The notes: generated from the letters alone by a model not told the origin. Positions 47,049 through 55,993 are shown, numbered from the stretch's first letter. The stretch: 64,000 nt of DNA from Ottowia sp. oral taxon 894 (GCF_001262075.1 NZ_CP012073.1:1909001-1973000); one strand, 5' to 3'. Translations and numbers: made by a program.

Positions 47049-47894
47049 ATGTCCGCCGCCCCGTCCGCTCCCCAGCCCTCCCGCCTTCGCCGCGCTCCCG
47101 CGCCTGCAATGCCCGCTGCCTGCCTGACCGCCGAACGCGGCGCTCTGGTGCGGCTGAACAAGCGCATGGCCGAGCTGGGCCTGGCCTCGCGCCGCGAGGC
47201 GGACGAATGGATTGCCAAAGGCTGGGTGCTGGTCAATGGCCAGCCCGCGCCAATGGGCGCCAAAGTCGCCGCTGGCGACCGCATCACCGTCAGCCGCGCG
47301 GCAGGGCAGCAGCAAGCAAGCCGCGTCACCATCTTGCTGCACAAGCCCGTGGGCTACGTCAGCGGCCAGGCTGAAGACGGCCACCCGCCCGCCGCCAGCC
47401 TGATTGCCGCGCGCAGCCGCTGGGCGGGCGACGCCGTGCGCCTGCGCTTTGCGCCCGCGCAACTGCGCGGCCTGGCCCCGGCCGGGCGGCTGGACATTGA
47501 CTCCACCGGCTTGCTCGTGCTCACGCAAGACGGGCGCGTGGCCCGCCGCATCATTGGCGAAGACTCGCCCGTGGACAAGGAATACCTGGTGCGCGTGGCC
47601 TTCGGCCCCGTCACGCAGAACGTGCAAGCCGCTTTTCCACCGCAGCGCCTGGCCCTGCTGCGCCACGGCCTGAGCCTGGATGGCCAGCCGCTCAAGCCCG
47701 CGCAAGTGCACTGGCAAAACCCCGAGCAGCTGCGCTTTGTGCTGACCGAAGGCAAGAAACGCCAAATCCGCCGCATGTGCGAACTGGTGGGCCTGCGCGT
47801 CGTCGGCCTCAAGCGCATCCGCATCGGCCAGGTGCGCCTGGGCGCGCTGCCCGTAGGCCAGTGGCGCTATCTGGCCGAAGATGAACGCTTCTGA
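47049..47894 (+). CDS. rluF: 23S rRNA pseudouridine synthase RluF-like
   Basis: RNA modification enzyme with an S4 domain (RLNKRMAELGLASRREADEWIAKGWVLVNG), the linker ILLHKPVGYVSG and the catalytic motif GRLDIDSTGLLVLTQDG. The C-terminal motif KKRQIRRMCELVGLRVVGLKRIRIG marks the RluF/RsuA branch, with U2604 of 23S rRNA as the RluF target. Start at 47049 (MSAAPS). 281 residues. It follows tolA where tolB is usual. Confidence 0.9.
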   Translation: MSAAPSAPQPSRLRRAPAPAMPAACLTAERGALVRLNKRMAELGLASRREADEWIAKGWVLVNGQPAPMGAKVAAGDRITVSRAAGQQQASRVTILLHKPVGYVSGQAEDGHPPAASLIAARSRWAGDAVRLRFAPAQLRGLAPAGRLDIDSTGLLVLTQDGRVARRIIGEDSPVDKEYLVRVAFGPVTQNVQAAFPPQRLALLRHGLSLDGQPLKPAQVHWQNPEQLRFVLTEGKKRQIRRMCELVGLRVVGLKRIRIGQVRLGALPVGQWRYLAEDERF

Positions 47895-47926
47895 ACGCGC
47901 CGCCAGGAGCCGAGCTGGATGACCCT

Positions 47927-48010
47927 TAAAAAAGGAGCAAATTCAAGGGCATGAAAAACCTGTTTCGCGCTGGATGCACTAGGACGTCTTGCTATGAAAC
48001 AAGGAGCTAA
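47927..48010 (+). repeat. Dispersed intergenic repeat, family A, copy 12
   Basis: Plus-orientation copy: AGGAGCAAATTCAAGGGC, A-rich loop, core GCACTAGGACGTCTTGCTA, ending AACAAGGAGC. It lies at the start of the 631-base gap after rluF; see the hairpin at 48077-48134 and family B string near 48498-48515 for the rest of the gap. Confidence 0.85.
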
Positions 48011-48076
48011 CAAAGCGGTCAAACCCATGCTGCGCGCAGCTTCAACGCGCCCGGCGGCAGACAGCCCGCAGCGGGC

Positions 48077-48134
48077 AAAAAAATCCGCCTTTGCTGCAAA
48101 AGCTGTGCTTCGGCAGCTTTTGCAGCAAAGGCGG
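48077..48134 (-). terminator. Strong hairpin with T-run on the minus strand, no gene assigned
   Basis: Arms of 21 bases (48085-48105 and 48114-48134) are perfectly complementary with an eight-base loop TGCTTCGG. On the minus strand it is followed by ATTTTTTT, the form of an intrinsic terminator. No minus-strand protein gene precedes it, so it may end a small RNA made from the region 48135-48500. Confidence 0.75.
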
Positions 48135-48525
48135 TGAAGCCGCCGCCAGATCGCCCGCACCCCCATGAAATGGCGGGCGGCTAGCAGGGACAGGAGCATC
48201 AGTGTGCGTTCAGGCCAGCTTGCGCTGACCAGCGCTCCATGACCGGAGCAGGTGGAATGGTCGTTGCGAGCGGCACATAACGCTTTGACATGGTTCAAAA
48301 ATAGAAGCGGCCTGGCGCAAGCGCCGCCTGCGCCCTGCATCAAAGACAATGCGCGCCCCTGGCAATTGCCGCGCCACGCCCTATCTGCCCCAAAAACCCG
48401 TTTGCCATCCGTTTGCCATTTGGCCGCGCAGGGCGGACCGGGGAGGACGGCAAGCCGCAGACCGTCCGGGGCCGCGTTTTTCGCGCCCGTGGACCGATTG
48501 CAAACAGGCTCTTATGAGGAATGCC

Positions 48526-48873
48526 ATGTCCCGCCCGTCTTTTCCTGATTCCGCTTCCAACCCGTTCAGCCGCTTTCTGACCGCCGTGCTGCGCGCGCTG
48601 TTCGTGCTGGGGGCGCTGGCGCTGACCATCTTGCTGCTGCTGGCGGTGGCGGTGGTGGTCATCGTCAGCCTGCTGGCGGCGTGGCTTGCCGGACGGCGCG
48701 CTTCGCCCGCCGACTTCTGGCAGCAACGCTGGAGCCGCTGGGGCGGCAGCGCCCGCTGGCCGCGCAGCCGCAGCCAGCCAGCCGCCACGCCCTCCGACGC
48801 CGTGCAGGACATTGCCTGGCGTGACGTGCCTGCCAACGCAGGCAAAAGCGAAAACGCGGGCGAGGAGCGCTGA
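48526..48873 (+). CDS. Small single-span membrane protein
   Basis: A 115-residue protein of no recognised family. One long hydrophobic segment (AVLRALFVLGALALTILLLLAVAVVVIVSLLAAWLAG, about residues 20-56) is followed by a Trp/Arg-rich patch (DFWQQRWSRWGGSARWPRSR) and a short acidic tail. The start at 48526 is preceded by GAGG. Its orientation and spacing do not tie it to the following VOC gene. Confidence 0.65.
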   Translation: MSRPSFPDSASNPFSRFLTAVLRALFVLGALALTILLLLAVAVVVIVSLLAAWLAGRRASPADFWQQRWSRWGGSARWPRSRSQPAATPSDAVQDIAWRDVPANAGKSENAGEER

Positions 48874-48973
48874 CCCGGTCCCGTTTTTCCGCGCCCCGCC
48901 ACATGCCGCTGGCGGCCTGAAAATGCGGGCGGCATACCTGTTTGCCTATCTGTTTGAAAACCAGGAAAGCAGC

Positions 48974-49324
48974 ATGAAACCGTCTGAGGGCCACATTACC
49001 TATATTGAATTTCCTGCGCCCAGCCGCGAAAGCCTGCATGCCGCCAGAGCTTTTTATGGCCAGGCGTTTGGCTGGATGTATCAGCCGTGGGGCGATGACT
49101 ACATGGACACCGCCGGCAGCGGCATTGGCAGCGGCATGACGTGCGACCACCCGCCTTGCAAGCCGCTGGCCGTGATTTACGCGGCCGATCTGGAAGCGGC
49201 CTGCGCCAAAGTCCGCCAGGCGGGCGGCGTCATCACGCAGGAAATATTTGCTTTTCCCGGCGGCAGGCGTTTTCATTTCACCGATCCGGCCGGAAATGAA
49301 CTGGCGGTGTGGTCAGATAAGTAA
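48974..49324 (+). CDS. VOC (glyoxalase/bleomycin resistance-like) family protein
   Basis: A 116-residue vicinal-oxygen-chelate protein (glyoxalase fold). It contains ITYIEFPAPSRESLHAARAFYGQAFGWMYQPWG and FHFTDPAGNELAVWSDK, the beta-alpha-beta modules of the fold with a typical metal-site Glu near the end. AGGA precedes the start at 48974. Substrate unknown. Confidence 0.85.
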   Translation: MKPSEGHITYIEFPAPSRESLHAARAFYGQAFGWMYQPWGDDYMDTAGSGIGSGMTCDHPPCKPLAVIYAADLEAACAKVRQAGGVITQEIFAFPGGRRFHFTDPAGNELAVWSDK

Positions 49325-49356
49325 TTTCAATACGAAGCGCGCGGCGCATTTCTGCC

Positions 49357-50880
49357 TTGCCCTGGCCCATTCTTCCCCTCGCAAGCGTTTCCTGGCTATC
49401 GTGGCTGGGCGGCGTCTGGGCCGCCTACGCGCTGGCGCTGGCCGCGTGGATCGTGCTGCAAAAGCGCCCGCCCGTGGCCACGCTGGCGTGGATTCTGGTG
49501 CTCAGCCTCACGCCCGTTGTGGGCCTGGCCGTTTATGCCTACTTTGGCCCGCAGCGCGTGCAGCGCCAGCGGCTCAAGCGCTGGCATTACCGCGCCAGCC
49601 TGCTTTCGCAGCACGACTGGCAGGCGCTGCGCGGCCAGCAGGCCGAGCCGCCCGCCTGGGCCTTGCAGCACGCGCGGCTGATCGAGCGCTGCTGCGGCCT
49701 GCCCATGTCCGCCTGCCACAGCGCGCGCCTGCTGGGCAGCGGCGGCCAGGCGCTGCAAGCGCTGCTGCAAGCCATTGGGCAAGCGCGCGCGCACATTCAT
49801 CTGGAGTACTACATCTTCCGGCCCGACGAAACCGGCCAGACCGTGCTGCGCGCCCTGGCGGCCAAGGCGCGCGAAGGCGTGGCCGTGCGCCTGCTGGTCG
49901 ATGCCATAGGCTCGTTTTCGCTCTACGCCCGCCGCAGCCGCTGCCAGGCGCTGCAAGAGCTGCTGGCCGCAGGCGGCGAGCTGGCGCTGTTTCACCCCGC
50001 GCGGCTGGACCGCTTCCGGCCGCTGGTCAATCTGCGCACCCACCGCAAGCTCGTGGTGTGCGACGGGCGCGTGGGCTTCATTGGCGGCGTCAATATCACC
50101 GACGAAGAAAACGAAAACGTCTGCGGCGAGCGGGCCTGGCGCGACACGCATTTGGAGCTGCGCGGCGCCGCCGTGCGCTGGCTCCAGTACGTTTTCTTGC
50201 AGGACTGGGCCTACGCCAGCGGCAAAACCCCTTCGGCGCATTCCGGCGACACGCTTTTTGGCGCGCCTTCCGGTCTGGCGCGCCTGGCGGCCGATCCGTC
50301 CGGCCAGCCTGCGCAGATTCCCGTGCAAGTTCCCGTGCAAGTTCCCGTGCAAATCGTCGCCAGCGGGCCAGACACCGACGGCGAAGCCATCCTGCGCGCG
50401 ATGGTGGACGCCATTGGCCTGGCGCGCGAACGCATCTGGCTGGCCACGCCCTACTTCGTGCCGACGGAAGAAACCTTGTTCGCGCTCACCAGCGCCGCCC
50501 TGCGCGGCGTGCAGGTCAAGCTCATGGTGCCCGCCTGCGGCGACTCGCGGCTCACCAGCGCCGCCGCGCGCTCCTACTTTGACGAATTGCAGCGCGCCGG
50601 CGTGCTCATCTTTGAATACACCGCCGCCATGTTCCATGCCAAAACCCTGCTGGTCGATGACCGCTACGGCATGGTAGGCAGCGCCAATTTCGACAACCGC
50701 AGCTTCCGCCTCAACTTTGAAGCCGCCGCCGTGGTGCTGGACGAAGCCTTCAACGCCGAGCTGGCCGCCATGTTCACGCGCGATCTCTCGCTCTGCCGGC
50801 GCGTGCCCGCCCGCCGCCAGCTCTCTTTCAGCCAGCGCCTGCTGGAAGCCACGGCCCGGCTCTTTTCGCGGGTGCTGTAG
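49357..50880 (+). CDS. cls: Cardiolipin synthase (phospholipase D family)
   Basis: Makes cardiolipin at the inner membrane. The 507-residue protein (TTG start at 49357) has two N-terminal helices (WAAYALALAAWIVL and LAWILVLSLTPVVGLAVYAYFG) and two HKD motifs: HRKLVVCDGRVGFIGG near residue 230 and FHAKTLLVDDRYGMVGSANFDNRSF near residue 430. Between them is a short in-frame repeat (VPVQ). Overall architecture matches ClsA. Confidence 0.9.
   Translation: MPWPILPLASVSWLSWLGGVWAAYALALAAWIVLQKRPPVATLAWILVLSLTPVVGLAVYAYFGPQRVQRQRLKRWHYRASLLSQHDWQALRGQQAEPPAWALQHARLIERCCGLPMSACHSARLLGSGGQALQALLQAIGQARAHIHLEYYIFRPDETGQTVLRALAAKAREGVAVRLLVDAIGSFSLYARRSRCQALQELLAAGGELALFHPARLDRFRPLVNLRTHRKLVVCDGRVGFIGGVNITDEENENVCGERAWRDTHLELRGAAVRWLQYVFLQDWAYASGKTPSAHSGDTLFGAPSGLARLAADPSGQPAQIPVQVPVQVPVQIVASGPDTDGEAILRAMVDAIGLARERIWLATPYFVPTEETLFALTSAALRGVQVKLMVPACGDSRLTSAAARSYFDELQRAGVLIFEYTAAMFHAKTLLVDDRYGMVGSANFDNRSFRLNFEAAAVVLDEAFNAELAAMFTRDLSLCRRVPARRQLSFSQRLLEATARLFSRVL
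50318..50353 (+). repeat. In-frame 12-bp tandem repeat in cls
   Basis: Three copies of TTCCCGTGCAAG (the last ending A) encode a repeated Val-Pro-Val-Gln between the two HKD domains. Slippage here changes linker length by four residues without breaking the frame. Confidence 0.85.
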
Positions 50881-50943
50881 GAGCCTGCAAGGCGCAGGCA
50901 GGGCGTGGGTGAGAGGCAGCCGGGGAGAAGCGGGTTTAGACAG

Positions 50944-51040
50944 TCATCTGATTTTGCTCCTTTATATGTAGCATTACGTTTTAGTTCAACTGATGCAAAA
51001 GCCATTTTTCGCCTATTTAGATTTGCTCTCTTTTTTAATT
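50944..51040 (-). repeat. Diverged family A repeat, copy 13
   Basis: Minus-orientation copy that has drifted to higher AT: TTTGCTCCTTTATATGTAGC at one end, GTTTTAGTTC where the core has GTCCTAGTGG, and GATTTGCTC at the other end. It lies between cls and the third TonB receptor. Confidence 0.65.
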
Positions 51041-51063
51041 TTTCTGGCGGTTTGCGCGAATAC

Positions 51064-51077
51064 GCACTCATGAGTGC
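51064..51077. promoter_or_regulatory. 14-bp perfect palindrome upstream of the third TonB receptor
   Basis: GCACTCATGAGTGC, 119 bases before the receptor start. It could be a dimeric regulator site, for example for the AraC-type or another regulator. Inferred from symmetry and position only. Confidence 0.4.
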
Positions 51078-51116
51078 AGCAGCCACGCGGCAGGGCAGGC
51101 CATAAATTCCCGCGCG

Positions 51117-51172
51117 GAATGAGAATTCCCGCCTGGAACCGTCTCCTCACATGAGAATTGCTTGCATTTCAT
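51117..51172. promoter_or_regulatory. Two Fur-box-like sites upstream of the third TonB receptor
   Basis: The string ATGAGAATT occurs at about 51119 and again at 51151; the second is part of an imperfect palindrome ATGAGAAT...ATTTCAT ending at 51172, 24 bases before the ATG. The match to the consensus Fur box is partial. Iron control would suit a siderophore receptor. Confidence 0.5.
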
Positions 51173-51195
51173 TTCACTTGAGGAGACAAATTCAC

Positions 51196-53358
51196 ATGAA
51201 ACAAGCAGCCTTGCTTTCGCGCGCCTTGCGGTTTTCGTCCTTTTCGCTCCTTTCGCCTGTATCTGCGGCGTGTCTGGTTCTGGCGGCGCTGACGGCCTTG
51301 CCCGCGCTGGCGCAGCAAAACGAAGCCCAGGCGCGAGAGGCCCGGGCGCGCGGCGCAAAAGGTGATGAAGCCCCCACGCTGCCCGCCGTGACGGTGCAGG
51401 CGCGGCAGGTGCGCGAGAAAGTGCAGGAGCTGCCCTTTACGGTGAATGTGCTGGATGAGGCGCAGCTGGAGGAACGCCGCCTGACCAGCCTGGAAGACGT
51501 GCTGCGCGGCACGCCGGGCGTGGAAGTCAATTCCTGGGGCGGGGTGGAAAACGCCAACGTGCGCATACGCGGCGTCGGCTCGCTCTACCAGGGCAGCAGC
51601 GACGACAACTCGGTCATCGTGAACATGGACGGCGCGCCCGTGAGCGTGGGCAACGTGGGGCCGGGCACGCTGGATGTGGAGCAGGTGGAAGTGCTCAAGG
51701 GGCCGCAAGGCACGCTCTTTGGCCGCAACAGCACGGCGGGGGCCATCAACATCCGCACCCGCAAGCCGCAGCTGGGGCGCTGGGAGGGCAGCGCGCGCGG
51801 CGAGGCGGGCAGCAGCCGCCAGCATCTGGCCGAAGGCGTGCTGAACGCGCCGCTGGGCCAGCAGGCCGCTGCGCGCCTGGCGCTGCGCCACAGCGGGCAG
51901 GATTACTGGTACCGCAACACGCTCACGGGCCGCCCCGTGTCGCGCCCGCGCGATGAGGCGCTGCGCGCCAGCTTGCTGTGGCAGCCGCAGGCGGCCACCG
52001 AAGTGCTGCTGCGCGCCTCGCACCACGAATCGGGCCGCTACCAGAACGCGCTGCGCTTGCGCCACGGCACGGGCCGCTACAGCGATCAGGAACTGACCAG
52101 CGCCCATCCGCTGGACGGCAACTTCACCCGCACCGGCCTTTACACGCTGCAAGTGCAGCACGACTTTTCCGGCGCGCAGCTGACCTCCGTCACCAGCCAC
52201 GAGCGCAACAAAGGCTTCAACATCAACATGACCGGGCGGGAAATGATGCGCCTGTACATGGGCGTGGACATGGACATGCCGCAGGTGCTGGGCTACAAGG
52301 GCGACTCGTGGAATCAGGACTTGCGTCTGTCATCGCGCCTTGGCAGCCGCGTCTTCTGGGTGGCCGGGGCCAACGCGCTGCGCCGCGACAGCCGCAACCT
52401 GGACGGACGCAGCTTCTCGGTGGATGCCGATGCGCTGTATGGCGAAACCACCTGGCCTGTGGGCGCCAGCGGCCTGAGCCTGACGGCGGGCCTGCGCCAC
52501 ACGCGCGAGCGCAAGCATTACCAAAGCACGCAAAGCACCCCGGCGGGCGTGGCCAGCGGCAGCGTGCGCGAGCGCTACACCACGGGCCGCGCGGGGCTGG
52601 GCTGGGCGCTATCGCCGCAAACCCGCGTTTACCTCACCTGGGCGCGCGGGCACAAATCGGGCGGCTTTTCAGGCTCCGACTTTTCCGACGGCGCGGGCGA
52701 CGGCAGCTACTACCGCCCCGGCCGGGTGGACAGCGTGGAAGCGGGCCTCAAACACGAATCCGCCGATGGCCGCCTGCGGCTGGACGCTGCGCTCTTTCAC
52801 AACCGCATCAAAGACGACCGCATGGCCGCCTTCAACCCCGCCACGCGGCTGACGCGCATGGTCAATGTCGATACCCGCAGCCAAGGCCTGGAAGCGCAGG
52901 CCCACTGGCGGCTGGGCGCGGGGCTGACGGCCAGCGGCGGCCTGACCTGGCTGCGCGCGCGCATCGCCAGCGGCGACGTCACCACCCCCATCGGCGTGGT
53001 GCGCAATGGTTACCGCTTGCCCGACGTGCCGCGCCTATCGGCCCTGCTGGGTCTGCAATGGCAGCGCCAGCTGACGGCCTTCTGGGGCTTGCGCTCGCCC
53101 GCGCTCAACGCACGCCTGACGCTGCGCCACATGGGCCGGCGCGCCGCCAACGTGGAAAACAGCTTTGATCTGGGCAGCTACCGCAAGCTGGACTTGCGCG
53201 TGGGCGTGAGCAGCGGCGCCGTCGAGGTTTATCTGTGGGCCGACAACTTGCTGAATGCCCGCTACGACCTCTACGGCTACTACATGGGCGGCGGCCTGCA
53301 AGGCGGCATGTCCGCGCGCGGGCGCAGCGCGGGCGTGGGCGCGGTGTATTTCTTTTGA
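51196..53358 (+). CDS. TonB-dependent siderophore receptor
   Basis: Outer-membrane receptor of 720 residues with signal peptide ending ALAQQ. TonB-box-like PAVTVQA, then plug motifs VRIRGVGSLYQGSSDDNSVIVNMDGAPV and VEVLKGPQGTLFGRNSTAGAINIRTRKP, and a barrel with terminal Phe (GVGAVYFF). AGGAG precedes the start at 51196. It is followed by an AraC regulator, the arrangement of ligand-induced siderophore uptake genes. The ligand cannot be named. Confidence 0.9.
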   Translation: MKQAALLSRALRFSSFSLLSPVSAACLVLAALTALPALAQQNEAQAREARARGAKGDEAPTLPAVTVQARQVREKVQELPFTVNVLDEAQLEERRLTSLEDVLRGTPGVEVNSWGGVENANVRIRGVGSLYQGSSDDNSVIVNMDGAPVSVGNVGPGTLDVEQVEVLKGPQGTLFGRNSTAGAINIRTRKPQLGRWEGSARGEAGSSRQHLAEGVLNAPLGQQAAARLALRHSGQDYWYRNTLTGRPVSRPRDEALRASLLWQPQAATEVLLRASHHESGRYQNALRLRHGTGRYSDQELTSAHPLDGNFTRTGLYTLQVQHDFSGAQLTSVTSHERNKGFNINMTGREMMRLYMGVDMDMPQVLGYKGDSWNQDLRLSSRLGSRVFWVAGANALRRDSRNLDGRSFSVDADALYGETTWPVGASGLSLTAGLRHTRERKHYQSTQSTPAGVASGSVRERYTTGRAGLGWALSPQTRVYLTWARGHKSGGFSGSDFSDGAGDGSYYRPGRVDSVEAGLKHESADGRLRLDAALFHNRIKDDRMAAFNPATRLTRMVNVDTRSQGLEAQAHWRLGAGLTASGGLTWLRARIASGDVTTPIGVVRNGYRLPDVPRLSALLGLQWQRQLTAFWGLRSPALNARLTLRHMGRRAANVENSFDLGSYRKLDLRVGVSSGAVEVYLWADNLLNARYDLYGYYMGGGLQGGMSARGRSAGVGAVYFF

Positions 53359-53446
53359 GCGCCTGTTCAAGTCCGCGCACCGGAAACCAGCGCCCAGCGC
53401 TTCGCGGCAGACTGGGCCGCTTTCCCTCCGCCTTTGCGCTGCTGCC

Positions 53447-54529
53447 ATGCCCCGTTCCCAACGCCCCTTGCACGAACCCACCCTGCTGGAAAGCCTGGCG
53501 CAGCACATGGCGCCGGGTGCGCTGCCAGCCGCCGTGCTGGACCGCCAGGCGCAAAGCCTGCACGTGCAGCACCCCCTGGGCCACAGTGCGCTGCACGCGC
53601 AAGCGCTGGCGGGCGGCAGCCTGCTGGCTTGCGGCATGGCTGGCCGCCTGCGCCAGCGCGCCGAGAGGCCCGGCACGCTGGACGACCCCTACGCGCCCTG
53701 CCTGGGCCTGACCGTCGCGCTGGCGGGCCGCATCCAGTGGCAAGACGCCCGTGGCCGCTGGCTGGACAGCGGCGCGGCCGGCAGCGTGCTCAGCCAAAGC
53801 GGCCCGCTGCAAGGCGGCTCGGCCTTGTCTGCGGGCGGCTTCTCGCACTGCCACGTGGCCGCCTCGCGCGCGCTGCTGGAGCGCTGGCTGGGCGCGCCTG
53901 ACTTGCAGGGCCTGCACAGCCAGGCCGCCCGCTGGCTGGAGAGCTGCCTGCGCGGCAAGCAGCACACCGGCCAGCTCCAGCGCCACGGCCCGCTGCCGCC
54001 CGGCATGGCGCAAACCGCCGCCCGGCTTCAGAGCCTGCTGCTTTCCAGCCACGGCGCGCCCACGTTGGCGCAGGCGCTGCAAATCGAAGGGCTGACCCTG
54101 GCCCTCATTGGCCAGTGGCTGGAGCAGCCCGGCACGGATGCTGCCGCAAACCACGGCCCCATCGTGAGTGCGCCTGCTTCATTCAACGCAGCCAGCGCCC
54201 GCCGCCACGCCCGCTGGCAGCGCGCCGTGGACGACGCCGTGGACATCCTGCGCGCCGAATACGCCCGCGCCCCTTCCATTGCCGAACTGGCGCGGCGCGT
54301 GGGCCTGAACGAGTGCTACCTCAAGCGGCACTTTCGCCAGCGCACCGGCCTGGGCATCGCCGCCTTCGTGCGCCAGCAGCGCATGGCCTGTGCCCTGGCC
54401 CTGCTCGAAAGCGGCCCGTGCGCCGTGCAAGACGTGGCCCGCCACGTCGGCTATCAAAGCCTGGGGCACTTCGCCCGCGCCTTCCGCGCCGCGCACGGCT
54501 GCCTGCCGTCAGACGTGCGCGCGAACTGA
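53447..54529 (+). CDS. AraC family transcriptional regulator (PchR-like)
   Basis: A 360-residue regulator with a C-terminal AraC DNA-binding domain of two helix-turn-helix motifs (SIAELARRVGLNECYLKRHFRQRTGLGIAAFVRQQRM and ALLESGPCAVQDVARHVGYQSLGHFARAFRAAHGCLP). The N-terminal ~230 residues contain ligand-sensing sequence typical of PchR-type regulators. It starts 86 bases past the receptor stop and likely activates it. Confidence 0.85.
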   Translation: MPRSQRPLHEPTLLESLAQHMAPGALPAAVLDRQAQSLHVQHPLGHSALHAQALAGGSLLACGMAGRLRQRAERPGTLDDPYAPCLGLTVALAGRIQWQDARGRWLDSGAAGSVLSQSGPLQGGSALSAGGFSHCHVAASRALLERWLGAPDLQGLHSQAARWLESCLRGKQHTGQLQRHGPLPPGMAQTAARLQSLLLSSHGAPTLAQALQIEGLTLALIGQWLEQPGTDAAANHGPIVSAPASFNAASARRHARWQRAVDDAVDILRAEYARAPSIAELARRVGLNECYLKRHFRQRTGLGIAAFVRQQRMACALALLESGPCAVQDVARHVGYQSLGHFARAFRAAHGCLPSDVRAN

Positions 54530-54736
54530 AAATTTCCGGAAAGCCGCCTTGCCTGTCGCTGGCCGCCCGCTGCGGTCGGGGCGCGCGGGCGGATGATGGG
54601 TCGGTGAAACCCGCCCAAGGTTTGGCCGCAGGCGCGCAACAGCAGCGCTGGCGCAGGACAAGCAAGGATGAAGCTGCGCTGCTCATGCCGATTCAAGCCA
54701 GCTTGCTTTCGCCAGCGCGGCAGCTCCGTTCATCAG

Positions 54737-54815
54737 AAACAGGAGCATATTAAAGGGGCGAAAAATGGCTTCTGCGCTTTTTCCACTAGGACATCATGCT
54801 ATAGATACAAGAGCG
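54737..54815 (+). repeat. Dispersed intergenic repeat, family A, copy 14
   Basis: Plus-orientation copy with CCACTAGGACATCATGCTA, the consensus core exactly. It lies in the 433-base gap between the AraC gene and tRNA-Arg; the gap otherwise holds the tRNA promoter and no gene. Confidence 0.9.
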
Positions 54816-54944
54816 AAATCAGACCTGATTCCACAGGCGCCTTTGGCAGACGAGTCTGGCCGCTCGGCTGCCCTGAAAAGACCATGCCTGTGCGCAGTCC
54901 GCGAACTTTTTCGCCCGCTGGGCGACGAAGCTCCAAAATGTGCC

Positions 54945-54950
54945 TATAAT
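54945..54950 (+). promoter_or_regulatory. -10 box of the tRNA-Arg gene
   Basis: A perfect TATAAT 12 bases before the mature tRNA 5' end; no strong -35 could be assigned with confidence. Confidence 0.6.
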
Positions 54951-54962
54951 CCCGATTTTCGC

Positions 54963-55039
54963 GCGGCTGTAGCTCAGTTGGATAGAGTACTTGGCTACGA
55001 ACCAAGGGGTCGTGGGTTCGAATCCTGCCAGCCGCGCCA
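54963..55039 (+). tRNA. tRNA-Arg (anticodon ACG)
   Basis: A 77-base cloverleaf: acceptor GCGGCTG pairs with CAGCCGC, D-arm GCTC...GAGT, anticodon stem CTTGG/CCAAG with loop CTACGAA giving anticodon ACG, T-arm GTGGGTTCGAATCCTGC, discriminator G and encoded CCA. Reads CGU (and CGC/CGA via inosine). A terminator follows. Confidence 0.95.
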
Positions 55040-55049
55040 CTTCTTCCAA

Positions 55050-55083
55050 GCCCCGCAAACGCCTTGTTTGCGGGGCTTTTTTC
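55050..55083 (+). terminator. Intrinsic terminator after tRNA-Arg
   Basis: Stem GCCCCGCAAAC / GTTTGCGGGGC with a short loop and TTTTTT immediately after, 11 bases past the tRNA. Confidence 0.9.
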
Positions 55084-55143
55084 TGTTTGGAGCCTGGTTT
55101 TCTTTCATTTCTTCGCAGGCGCTGCAAAAAAGGAGGTTCGCGC

Positions 55144-55776
55144 ATGTTCACCGGCATCATCACGGCCATAGGCCAAATCCAGCAAGCGGATCCGCTGGGG
55201 CAGGGCAGCGCCTACGGCGTGCGCCTGTCGCTGCAAACGCCTGCGGGCTACCTGGACGATGTGGCGCTGGGCGACAGCATTGCGCTCAACGGCGCCTGCA
55301 TGACCGTGACGGCGCTGGATGCGCCAGCGGGCCGCTTCAGCGTGGAGGTGTCAGCGGAATCGCTGGCGCGCACCTGCGGCCTGTCAGCGCCCGGCCCGGT
55401 GAACCTGGAAAAAGCCCTGCGCGCCCAGGACCGGCTGGGCGGCCATATCGTCTCCGGCCATGTGGACGGCATCGGACAGGTGCGGCAGCTGGCGCCCGTG
55501 GGCGAAAGCTGGCTTTTGCGGGTGCTGGCGCCGCGCGAGCTGGCGAAATTCGTGGCCTACAAAGGCTCCATCGCCATCAACGGCGTGAGCCTGACGATCA
55601 ATAGCGTGCAAGACACGGCCGAGGGCTGCGAATTCAGCATCAACCTCATCGCCCACACCGTGCAGCACACCACGCTGGGCCGGCTGGCAGCGGGCAGCGC
55701 GGTGAATCTCGAAATCGACACCGTGGCGCGTTACGTGGAGCGCATGCTGCCGGACTGGCTGCCGCAAAAGCAATAA
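55144..55776 (+). CDS. ribE: Riboflavin synthase alpha chain
   Basis: Last step of riboflavin synthesis: two molecules of dimethyl-ribityllumazine give riboflavin. The 210-residue protein has the typical N terminus MFTGIITAIGQI and two repeated lumazine-protein domains with LNGACMTVTAL, GGHIVSGHVDGIG and INGVSLTINSV. AAGGAGG precedes the start at 55144. It lies 13 kb from ribBA-ribH, so the pathway genes are split in this window; ribD is not seen. Confidence 0.95.
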   Translation: MFTGIITAIGQIQQADPLGQGSAYGVRLSLQTPAGYLDDVALGDSIALNGACMTVTALDAPAGRFSVEVSAESLARTCGLSAPGPVNLEKALRAQDRLGGHIVSGHVDGIGQVRQLAPVGESWLLRVLAPRELAKFVAYKGSIAINGVSLTINSVQDTAEGCEFSINLIAHTVQHTTLGRLAAGSAVNLEIDTVARYVERMLPDWLPQKQ

Positions 55777-55993
55777 CCGTCTGCTGCCATTCGACCCGGG
55801 TCCGCGCGGACTGACGCGGCAATTGAACCAAGGCCAGCATGGGCATGGGCTGGCGCGGCCCTGCCGTGCGCGAGGATGTGGCTGAATCAGGGCTACGGGC
55901 CAGACGCAAAGCGCGCGGGGCCGTGCCCAGGCGCGTGAGCTGCCGCCCGAAGTTTCTCCGCCATTTGTTTTTCCCTTCGCAAAGGAAACCGTC

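Noticed and set aside
47867-48349. Minus-strand 160-codon frame in the gap after rluF
   Set aside because: No family similarity, crosses the family A repeat and the strong hairpin, and overlaps the rluF 3' end.
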